This document shows positions 1 through 5,373 of a DNA stretch of 12,035 nucleotides, piece after piece (the first letter of the stretch is position 1; every line of letters begins with the position of its first letter). This DNA is from Gammaproteobacteria bacterium (GTDB taxonomy: Bacteria; Pseudomonadota; Gammaproteobacteria; Eutrophobiales; Eutrophobiaceae). Both the position numbers and the translations under genes were made by a program. The stretch lies in assembly GCA_003645215.1 (NCBI GenBank), contig QNEM01000033.1:1-12035 (forward strand). Reading direction: 5' to 3'. The notes under the pieces are model-generated. The model was not told where the DNA came from. It did not search any database and saw only the letters and a program-made list of their open reading frames with translations.

Positions 1-320
1 TCCCCGTGATAATCATCTTTAATCACCGTGATATCGATATTGATGATATCTCCATCTTTAAGCTTTTTGTCTCCTGGAATGCCATGACAGATGACATGAT
101 TGATCGAAGTACATATAGATTTTGGAAATCCCCGGTAATTCAAGGGGGCAGGGATGGATTTTTGCTCATTAACGATATAATCGTGACATATCTGATCCAG
201 TTTATTAGTGCTTATTCCTGCCTGAACATGAGGCTCAATCATTTGCAGAACATCGGCGGCCAGGCGGCCTGCAATGCGCATTTTTTCGATTTCTTCAGGT
301 GTTTTGATGGTGATGGGCAT
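1..320 (-). CDS. map: Methionine aminopeptidase type I, 5' part (runs off left edge)
   Basis: This enzyme removes the initiator methionine from nascent proteins in the cytoplasm; it is a two-metal hydrolase of the M24 family. Read on the minus strand from the ATG at 320, the first 106 residues are present and the rest lies beyond the window. The start MPITIKTPEEIEKMRIAGRL matches E. coli Map almost position for position. His79 in CHGIP is the conserved active-site histidine, and Asp96 in NIDIT aligns with the first metal-binding aspartate (E. coli Asp97). The last visible codons read YHG followed by GA, consistent with the second metal aspartate coming next. Only a weak purine stretch precedes the ATG, so the start rests on the family N-terminus. 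The gene is divergent from rpsB, as in many Gammaproteobacteria. It is single-domain and appears intact as far as visible. Confidence 0.97.
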   Translation of the reverse strand, partial: MPITIKTPEEIEKMRIAGRLAADVLQMIEPHVQAGISTNKLDQICHDYIVNEQKSIPAPLNYRGFPKSICTSINHVICHGIPGDKKLKDGDIINIDITVIKDDYHG

Positions 321-340
321 GGATTTCTCTGGATCTGGTC

Positions 341-368
341 TATATACGAGCTAAGCGATTGTTCTCAA
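341..368 (-). promoter_or_regulatory. Candidate sigma-70 promoter for map
   Basis: On the minus strand TTGAGA (363-368) and TATATA (341-346) are separated by 16 bases, and the -10 box lies about 20 bases upstream of the map ATG. This would give a short leader. The -10 matches the consensus at 4 of 6 positions. The -35 box shares bases with the proposed rpsB -35 on the other strand. This is a motif call only. Confidence 0.45.
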
Positions 369-387
369 TAGTCTTCTATGTTATAAA
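359..387 (+). promoter_or_regulatory. Candidate rpsB operon promoter (extended -10, GC-rich discriminator)
   Basis: TTGTTC (359-364), a 17-base spacer and TATAAA (382-387) form a sigma-70-type promoter. A TG one base upstream of the -10 box (379-380) makes it an extended -10 element, which can offset the poor -35. The bases just after it, GCGCCCGC (388-395), form a GC-rich discriminator as found in ribosomal and other stringently controlled promoters, so repression by ppGpp is a reasonable inference. The start of transcription would fall near 394-396, leaving a leader of about 105 bases. Confidence 0.65.
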
Positions 388-410
388 GCGCCCGCAGTTT
401 CGCAAATTAA

Positions 411-483
411 TGTCACACGCACAACTATAACTATGTATTGGGTGCCGAAAGGTTGGTACATGGTGTGTGCGGAGGCGCAACCC
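411..483 (+). promoter_or_regulatory. Structured rpsB leader, probable S2 autoregulatory element
   Basis: The untranslated leader can fold well. An outer stem pairs 414-420 with 463-469 (7 pairs, one G-U). Inside it, 434-439 pairs with 455-460, capped by GCC-GAAA-GGT (444-453) with a GAAA tetraloop at 447-450. A further small hairpin, TGCG-GAGG-CGCA, lies at 468-479 and competes with the outer stem for two bases; it holds an SD-like GGAGG in and next to its loop. GGTTG (451-455) could instead pair with CAACC (478-482). In Gammaproteobacteria the rpsB leader is known to be conserved and to mediate repression of rpsB-tsf by protein S2. Position and shape fit that element; I did not run a covariance model, so family membership is inferred. 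Confidence 0.65.
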
Positions 484-500
484 TAACTGGAGAGAATTAA

Positions 501-1589
501 ATGTCAAATGTCACCATGCGTGAAATGCTGGAGGCCGGAGTCCACTTTGGTCATCAGGCTCGTTACTGGAATCCCAAAATGGCCCCGTACCTGTTCGGCC
601 AACGCAACAAGATCCATATTATTAACCTTGAACAATCCCTGCCGATGTACGGTGAAGCCGTTAATTTTTTAAGTAAACTGGCCGCCAAAAAAGGCAAGGT
701 CATGTTCGTCGGCACCAAGCGTACCGCTCAAAATGTGATTCAGGAAGAGGCCCTCCGTTGCGGTATGCCTTTTGTAAATCGTCGCTGGTTAGGTGGTTTA
801 TTGACCAACTATCAAACGGTTAAGCAGTCAATTAACAGAATGAAAAGCCTGGAAGCCAAGGAAGCAGATGGCACATTGGAAAAGATGACCAAAAAAGACC
901 AGCTCCGACACAAAAGAGAACTGGAAAAACTGTCTCGTGGCCTGTCAGGGATCAAGGATATGGGTGGCCTCCCAGATGCGCTATTCGTCGTCGATGTAGG
1001 TTATGAAAATATTGCGGTTCTGGAAGCGAAGAAACTGGGTATTCCTGTTGTAGGTGTTGTTGATAGTAATAATAGTCCGGATAACGTTGATTATGTTATT
1101 CCTGGTAATGACGACGCAATTCGTTCAATTCGTCTGTATGCCAAGGGCATTGCTGATGCGATTCTTGATAGTCGTGCTGCAACAGCTCATGTTGGCGCCG
1201 GTAAAGAGGATGATTTTGTTGAGCTGGATGAATCTGGCGAACCAATCATTCAGGAAGTAGCCGATAAACCCGTAAGCAAAAAGAAAGTCACCAAGAAAGC
1301 GACGATCAAAAAGAAAGCGACAATCAAGAAGAAAACCACAAAAGCGGCTTCAAGCGATGAAGCCCCTGCGGATGACAAAGCTATAGAGGCAGCGCCTGCT
1401 GAAGCTGAAGCTGAAGTTGAAGCCAAGGCGCCTGCTGAAACAAAAGTAACGAAGAAGAAGGTTGCCAAAAAGAAGACGAAGAAGAAGGTTACTAAAAAAG
1501 CTGCTGAAGATGAGGCTAGTAAAGAAGGTGAGGCTAGTAAAGAAGGTGAGGTTAGTAAAGAAGGTGAGGAAAAGTTGAAATGGCAATAA
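501..1589 (+). CDS. rpsB: 30S ribosomal protein S2 with long charged C-terminal extension
   Basis: S2 binds the 30S subunit late in assembly, near S1 and the mRNA exit side. Residues 1-245 align along their whole length with E. coli S2 (241 residues): MREMLEAGVHFGHQ near the start, FVNRRWLGGLLTN at 91-103, GIKDMGGLPDALFV at 150-163 and IPGNDDAIRSI at 200-210. The ATG at 501 has a good ribosome binding site (GGAG at 489-492, 8-base spacer). The protein does not stop at the usual place: residues 246-362 form a low-complexity tail with Lys-rich blocks (about 259-281 and 315-333), an Ala/Glu-rich block (about 282-313) and an acidic end with three ExSKEG repeats. The tail is probably disordered and might contact RNA, but that is inference. 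Codons look intact with no frameshift. The stop codon overlaps tsf by 10 bases. Expression is probably controlled by the upstream leader. Confidence 0.97.
   Translation: MSNVTMREMLEAGVHFGHQARYWNPKMAPYLFGQRNKIHIINLEQSLPMYGEAVNFLSKLAAKKGKVMFVGTKRTAQNVIQEEALRCGMPFVNRRWLGGLLTNYQTVKQSINRMKSLEAKEADGTLEKMTKKDQLRHKRELEKLSRGLSGIKDMGGLPDALFVVDVGYENIAVLEAKKLGIPVVGVVDSNNSPDNVDYVIPGNDDAIRSIRLYAKGIADAILDSRAATAHVGAGKEDDFVELDESGEPIIQEVADKPVSKKKVTKKATIKKKATIKKKTTKAASSDEAPADDKAIEAAPAEAEAEVEAKAPAETKVTKKKVAKKKTKKKVTKKAAEDEASKEGEASKEGEVSKEGEEKLKWQ
1293..1328 (+). repeat. Two-copy 18-base tandem repeat inside rpsB
   Basis: Two adjacent 18-base units (1293-1310 and 1311-1328) differ at 2 positions and each encode KKATIK, residues 265-270 and 271-276 of S2. 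The length is a multiple of three, so gain or loss of units keeps the reading frame. It lies in the first Lys-rich block of the S2 tail. Confidence 0.9.
1512..1565 (+). repeat. Three-copy 18-base tandem repeat at the 3' end of rpsB
   Basis: Units at 1512-1529 and 1530-1547 are identical (gaggctagtaaagaaggt); the third, 1548-1565, has a single C-to-T change that turns Ala into Val. They encode EASKEG, EASKEG and EVSKEG at residues 338-355 of S2. The junction following each unit reads AAGGTGAGG, which resembles a ribosome binding site; the third of these lies just upstream of tsf. Near identity suggests recent duplication. Confidence 0.93.
1561..1569 (+). promoter_or_regulatory. Ribosome binding site of tsf, inside the rpsB repeat
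   Basis: AAGGTGAGG at 1561-1569 lies 10 bases before the tsf ATG at 1580. It is part of the rpsB coding sequence and is formed by the last 18-base repeat unit plus its junction. Copies at 1525-1533 and 1543-1551 have no start codon at a suitable distance. Confidence 0.7.
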
Positions 1590-2458
1590 CAGCTGCAACA
1601 GTAAAAGAACTTCGCGAGCGCACAGGTGCTGGCATGATGGACTGCAAGAAGGCCTTGCAGGAAACGGATGGTGATATTGAAAAAGCCATTGAGGATATGC
1701 GCAAGTCAGGAATGGCCAAGGCTGCCAAGAAGGCGGGGCGCGTAGCGGCAGAAGGTTTGCTGGTGATCAAGCAAGATGCAGACTCAGCTCAGATGGTGAT
1801 TGCTGAAATCAATGCTGAAACAGATTTCGTCACCAAAGATGATAATTTCAAAGGTTTCTGTGACCAGGTTGCGGACTGTATTCTGGCTAATCAGCCTGCG
1901 GATATCGATAGCTTGATGGGATCAAATATGGGTGAGCAAACGGTTGAGGAAGCACGTCAACAACTGGTTGCCAAGATTGGTGAGAATACCAGTGTCAGAC
2001 GTTTTTCACTGATTGATTCAGCCCAGGGAATACTTGCTTCTTATCTGCACGGTGTACGTATCGGTGTCATTGTTGAGCTTGAAGGCGGTGATGAAGGCCT
2101 GGCAAAGGACATCGCCATGCATATTGCAGCGAGTAATCCTGTCTGTATTGCAGAAGCTGATGTACCTCAGGATTTACTCGATAAAGAGAAAGAGATTTTG
2201 ATTGCGCAGGCAGAAGAAAGTGGCAAGCCACCGGAGATTATCGAAAAGATGATTGGTGGCAGGATTAATAAATTCCTGAAAGAAATAACCTTGTTAGGCC
2301 AGCCTTTTGTCAAAGACCCGGACCAGACAGTCTCTAAATTACTTGAGTCTGGCGGGGCAACAGTTAAAAGTTTTATTCGTTATGAAGTGGGCGAAGGCAT
2401 TGAGAAGCGAAACGATAATTTCGCTGATGAGGTCATGGCCCAGGCGAAAGGAGAATAA
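1580..2458 (+). CDS. tsf: Elongation factor Ts
   Basis: EF-Ts is the nucleotide exchange factor that displaces GDP from EF-Tu in the cytoplasm. The 292 residues align throughout with E. coli EF-Ts (283 residues). The N-terminal UBA-like domain carries LRERTGAGMMDCKKAL at 11-26. The core contains NAETDFVTKD around residues 78-87, whose Thr81-Asp82-Phe83 corresponds to the TDF element that contacts the EF-Tu nucleotide site. The C-terminal part includes LLGQPFVKDPDQTV and FIRYEVGEGIEK. The ATG at 1580 overlaps the end of rpsB by 10 bases, so translation is probably coupled to rpsB. In E. coli the two genes are separated by an untranslated spacer of a few hundred bases, which is absent here. No anomaly was seen in the protein. 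Confidence 0.98.
   Translation: MAITAATVKELRERTGAGMMDCKKALQETDGDIEKAIEDMRKSGMAKAAKKAGRVAAEGLLVIKQDADSAQMVIAEINAETDFVTKDDNFKGFCDQVADCILANQPADIDSLMGSNMGEQTVEEARQQLVAKIGENTSVRRFSLIDSAQGILASYLHGVRIGVIVELEGGDEGLAKDIAMHIAASNPVCIAEADVPQDLLDKEKEILIAQAEESGKPPEIIEKMIGGRINKFLKEITLLGQPFVKDPDQTVSKLLESGGATVKSFIRYEVGEGIEKRNDNFADEVMAQAKGE
2447..2453 (+). promoter_or_regulatory. Ribosome binding site that fixes the TTG start of pyrH
   Basis: AAAGGAG at 2447-2453 is a strong Shine-Dalgarno match lying inside the last codons of tsf, 9 bases before the TTG at 2463. No in-frame ATG is found at a comparable position, so this site decides the pyrH start. Confidence 0.85.
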
Positions 2459-2462
2459 GAGA

Positions 2463-3194
2463 TTGTCATCCCCGTCTAAAAAATTGAAATATCGACGGGT
2501 TTTGATAAAACTCAGTGGTGAGGCCTTAATGGGTGATGACGCCTATGGCATTAGCCCCGAGATTATCCGCAGGATTGCCAGTGAAATACATGATTTAACC
2601 GAGGCTGGTGTTGAAGTTGCATTAGTGATCGGTGGTGGCAATATATTCCGGGGTGCAGGATTAGCTGCCGCAGGTATTGACCGGGTGACTGGAGATCACA
2701 TGGGCATGTTGGCCACTGTAATTAATTCACTGGCGATGCAGGATGCTCTGGAGCGCCTGGGTGTCATTGCCAGAGTCATGTCTGCAATTTCAATCAATGA
2801 AATATGTGAAGACTACATCCGTAGAAAAGCGGTGCGGCACCTTGAAAAAGGACGCGTCGTGGTCTTTGCTGCGGGCACAGGTAACCCCTTTTTTACAACT
2901 GATTCTGCAGCAAGTCTTCGCGCTATCGAAATAAATGCCGAACTGCTTATAAAAGCAACAAAAGTTGATGGTATCTATTCTGCCGATCCAGTTAAAGACA
3001 AAACGGCTAAACGCTATGATGCACTGAGTTATGATGCAGTTCTGGATCAAAAACTGGGTGTTATGGATGCAACGGCGATTGTTTTATGTCGTGAAAATAA
3101 CATGCCACTACGGGTACTGGACATGACGCAAGCAGGTTCGATGATGCGGGCCGTTCAGGGATTAAACGAAGGCACATTGGTGTCGAATCAGTAA
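2463..3194 (+). CDS. pyrH: Uridylate kinase (UMP kinase), TTG start
   Basis: PyrH phosphorylates UMP to UDP with ATP; in bacteria it is a hexameric amino-acid-kinase-fold enzyme, allosterically controlled by GTP and UTP. From the TTG at 2463 the protein has 243 residues (E. coli 241). Visible motifs are VLIKLSGEAL at 13-22 (phosphate-binding loop), GGGNIFRGAGL at 57-67, GDHMGMLATV at 77-86 with Asp78 aligning with the UMP-binding aspartate, GTGNPFFTTD at 138-147 and ATKVDGIYSADP further on. The reading frame stays open upstream into tsf as far as an ATG at 2307, but that would add about 50 residues unlike the family. The next in-frame ATG lies at residue 23, after the phosphate loop, so TTG with its good binding site is the best start. 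It follows tsf by 4 bases. Confidence 0.96.
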   Translation: MSSPSKKLKYRRVLIKLSGEALMGDDAYGISPEIIRRIASEIHDLTEAGVEVALVIGGGNIFRGAGLAAAGIDRVTGDHMGMLATVINSLAMQDALERLGVIARVMSAISINEICEDYIRRKAVRHLEKGRVVVFAAGTGNPFFTTDSAASLRAIEINAELLIKATKVDGIYSADPVKDKTAKRYDALSYDAVLDQKLGVMDATAIVLCRENNMPLRVLDMTQAGSMMRAVQGLNEGTLVSNQ

Positions 3195-3225
3195 GCTAAT
3201 CGATAAAACCAGAGAGAAAATTCCA

Positions 3226-3783
3226 ATGATTGACGATATATATAAAGATGCCGATCAGCGCATGCTCAAGAGTTTGGAAGTAATGAAACAGGAATTAAGT
3301 AAAATACGCACAGGACGTGCACATCCCAGTCTGCTGGATCACGTAATGGTCAGTTTTTATGGTACTAACATTCCGTTAAATCAGGCGGCAAATATTGGCG
3401 TGCAGGATGCACGTACCTTAAGTGTTACTGCCTTCGATAAAAATACGATTCCGGACATTGAAAAAGCAATCATGAATGCAGATTTAGGCCTGAACCCGGT
3501 GACTGCAGGCGAAGTAATTCGTGTGCCACTACCGGTACTCACTGAAGACAGACGTAAAGAATTGATTCGGGTGGTTCGGGCTGAAGCAGAAAAAGGCAAG
3601 GTTGCTATACGTAATATTCGGCGTGATGCAAACCATACCTGTAAGGATCTTCTCAAGGAAAAAGAAATTTCAGAAGATGAAGATCGAGGTGCCGAAGACA
3701 GGATCCAGAAGCTGACAGATCGCAACATCCAGGAAATTGACAAGCTTCTGTCAGAAAAAGAAAAGGAAATGATGGAAATCTAG
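3226..3783 (+). CDS. frr: Ribosome recycling factor
   Basis: Frr, with EF-G, splits the post-termination ribosome so it can be reused. The protein is 185 residues, the same length as in E. coli, and aligns without gaps. Domain I, a three-helix bundle, is formed by about residues 1-29 and 104-185; domain II spans about 30-103. The signature IRTGRAHPSLLD is at 27-38 and IRVPLPVLTEDRRKEL at 98-113. Arg132 and Arg133 in RNIRRDAN lie in the region known to bind ribosomal RNA. The ATG at 3226 follows a 31-base gap after pyrH, with only a weak purine-rich stretch (AGAGAG) as binding site. Nothing in the protein is unusual. Confidence 0.98.
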   Translation: MIDDIYKDADQRMLKSLEVMKQELSKIRTGRAHPSLLDHVMVSFYGTNIPLNQAANIGVQDARTLSVTAFDKNTIPDIEKAIMNADLGLNPVTAGEVIRVPLPVLTEDRRKELIRVVRAEAEKGKVAIRNIRRDANHTCKDLLKEKEISEDEDRGAEDRIQKLTDRNIQEIDKLLSEKEKEMMEI

Positions 3784-3806
3784 TCATAATAATTATTTAC
3801 ATTGAG

Positions 3807-4559
3807 ATGGCTAAAAAACATGAATTGAGCAGTACTAATGGTAATTTGCCGAAGCATGTTGCCATTATCATGGACGGAAATGGCCGCTGGGCAAAAAAGA
3901 AAAGCTTGCCACGGATTGCAGGGCACAGGGCAGGAGTTAAGGCGCTACAGAAGATCGTTAATTTCAGTGCCAAAGAGGGCATAAAAGTATTGACGGTCTA
4001 TGCCTTCAGCAGCGAGAACTGGAAAAGACCCCGTACCGAAGTGTCCATGCTCATGGAGTTATTTACTACGTCTTTACAGCAGCGTTTTAAGGAACTCCAT
4101 CATAATAATGTCAGGCTCCGTTTCATTGGTGATCTGTCTTCCTTTCCTGAAAAACTCCGCCAGTCTATGACTGATACAGAACATCTCACGACAAATAATA
4201 CAGGTCTGAAATTAGTAGTTGCCGTGAATTACGGGGGGAGATGGGATATCACAAATGCTTTTAAAGCATTGCATAAAAAAATAAGCGATGAAGTCATGGC
4301 AGCAGATGATATTTCTGAAGATTTAATTGGTGAATTTATGTGCCTTTCTGATCTTCCAGAACCCGATCTGTTTATTCGCACAGGTGGAGAAAAGAGAATC
4401 AGTAATTATTTGCTTTGGCAGTTGGCGTACACTGAACTTTATTTTGATGATTGTTTATGGCCAGATTTTGACACGGCAAGCCTGGAAACAGCGCTGCAAT
4501 GGTATGCTGGACGAGAAAGAAGGTTCGGGCGCACCAGCGAACAAATAGAACATGCTTAA
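3807..4559 (+). CDS. uppS: Undecaprenyl diphosphate synthase (cis-prenyltransferase)
   Basis: UppS adds eight isopentenyl units in cis to farnesyl diphosphate, making the C55 carrier lipid for peptidoglycan and O-antigen at the inner face of the membrane. The 250 residues match E. coli UppS (253). HVAIIMDGNGRWA at 17-29 holds the catalytic Asp23. His40, FSSENWKRP at 67-75, Arg191 in RTGGEKRISN (191-200), Glu210 and RERRFG (236-241) are the conserved diphosphate and magnesium sites. No transmembrane segment is expected. The ATG at 3807 lies 23 bases after frr and lacks a clear ribosome binding site; it is kept because the N-terminal length fits the family. The end overlaps cdsA by 8 bases, suggesting coupled translation. 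Dxr, made two genes downstream, feeds the same pathway. Confidence 0.97.
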   Translation: MAKKHELSSTNGNLPKHVAIIMDGNGRWAKKKSLPRIAGHRAGVKALQKIVNFSAKEGIKVLTVYAFSSENWKRPRTEVSMLMELFTTSLQQRFKELHHNNVRLRFIGDLSSFPEKLRQSMTDTEHLTTNNTGLKLVVAVNYGGRWDITNAFKALHKKISDEVMAADDISEDLIGEFMCLSDLPEPDLFIRTGGEKRISNYLLWQLAYTELYFDDCLWPDFDTASLETALQWYAGRERRFGRTSEQIEHA

Positions 4560-5373
4560 ACAGCGCATCATAACGGCAATCATACTGGCCAGTGTGATTA
4601 TCAGTGCGGTAATTTTTTTGCCCACACAAATATTTGCCATTGTGCTTGCAGCAATTATCTGCATGGCTGCATGGGAATGGGCTGCTTGTGCCGGTTTTCA
4701 CGACATAGCTGAAAAAGTTTTATATGTATCGTTGATTTTATTATGTCTGGTAGTTTGCCTGGTACTTCTTCAAAAGCAGTGGATTGTTTTAATTATAGCT
4801 GGCGGCCTGATATGGTGGATTATTGCCATGTTTCTGGTGGCTCGCTACCAGATGAATAAAAGTATTAATCTATCGTCAAGATTCTTTAAAGCCATAATAG
4901 GCGGTGTTATTCTTATTCCTGCCTGGTTAAGTCTGGTTTTAATCCACTTCAATAAATCTGGTGTCTCACTAATGTTATTTTTGTTTTTTCTTATATGGTT
5001 GGCTGATAGTGCAGCGTATTTTTCAGGCAGAAAATTTGGCAGTAAAAAACTGGCAAGTAACGTGAGCCCTGGCAAGAGTTGGGAGGGCGTGTATGGTGCC
5101 CTGTCTATGTCATTAATATTCGGTGCGAGCTATGCTTTTTACACAGATATGAGAATTATAGTTGCTGTTTATTTTATTCTACTGGTTATGTTTACAGCGA
5201 GTTTTTCAATCCTGGGTGATCTGGTAGAAAGTATGTTCAAGCGTATGGCAGGAATAAAGGATAGCAGCAATATTTTGCCCGGGCATGGTGGTGTGCTGGA
5301 TCGTGTCGATAGTCTGACATCTGCTGCACCGGTATTTTTTGCGGGGCTTTGGGCGATGGAGAGATTTTCATGA
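4552..5373 (+). CDS. cdsA: Phosphatidate cytidylyltransferase (CDP-diglyceride synthase)
   Basis: CdsA converts phosphatidic acid and CTP to CDP-diacylglycerol, the precursor of all phospholipids, in the inner membrane. The 273 residues are strongly hydrophobic with about eight membrane segments, for example near 7-33, 58-73, 77-96, 113-132 and 138-156. The family signature is complete at 227-253: SMFKRMAGIKD, then ILPGHGGVLDRVD. ADSAAYFSGRKFG at 151-163 and SPGKSWEG at 172-179 are also conserved. The ATG at 4552 lies inside the last codons of uppS and gives an N-terminus (MLKQRIITAIIL) like that of E. coli. No strong ribosome binding site is visible, so expression probably relies on coupling with uppS. 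The end overlaps dxr by 4 bases. Confidence 0.97.
   Translation: MLKQRIITAIILASVIISAVIFLPTQIFAIVLAAIICMAAWEWAACAGFHDIAEKVLYVSLILLCLVVCLVLLQKQWIVLIIAGGLIWWIIAMFLVARYQMNKSINLSSRFFKAIIGGVILIPAWLSLVLIHFNKSGVSLMLFLFFLIWLADSAAYFSGRKFGSKKLASNVSPGKSWEGVYGALSMSLIFGASYAFYTDMRIIVAVYFILLVMFTASFSILGDLVESMFKRMAGIKDSSNILPGHGGVLDRVDSLTSAAPVFFAGLWAMERFS
5358..5363 (+). promoter_or_regulatory. Ribosome binding site that fixes the dxr start
   Basis: GGAGAG at 5358-5363 lies 6 bases before the ATG at 5370. It supports that ATG over the upstream in-frame TTG at 5349. Confidence 0.75.

Noticed and set aside
6..371. 121-residue plus-strand open frame at the left edge
   Set aside because: It is antisense to map, whose reading on the minus strand is near identical to E. 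coli Map; it also covers the proposed promoters.
1250..1598. Minus-strand open frames rich in Ser/Ala and Phe/Leu opposite the end of rpsB
   Set aside because: They are the mirror image of the Lys- and Glu-rich repeats of the S2 tail; low-complexity purine-rich coding DNA seldom contains stops on the other strand.
2307..2462. Upstream extension of pyrH to an ATG inside tsf
   Set aside because: The added residues do not resemble UMP kinases, overlap tsf by about 150 bases, and have no ribosome binding site; the TTG at 2463 fits length and context.
4399..4701. 100-residue minus-strand open frame across the uppS-cdsA junction
   Set aside because: Both overlapped genes are well supported on the plus strand, and the frame has no recognisable motif or ribosome binding site.
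5349..5369. Earlier TTG start for dxr
   Set aside because: The ATG at 5370 has a better-placed ribosome binding site, an ATGA overlap with cdsA and gives the usual family N-terminus.
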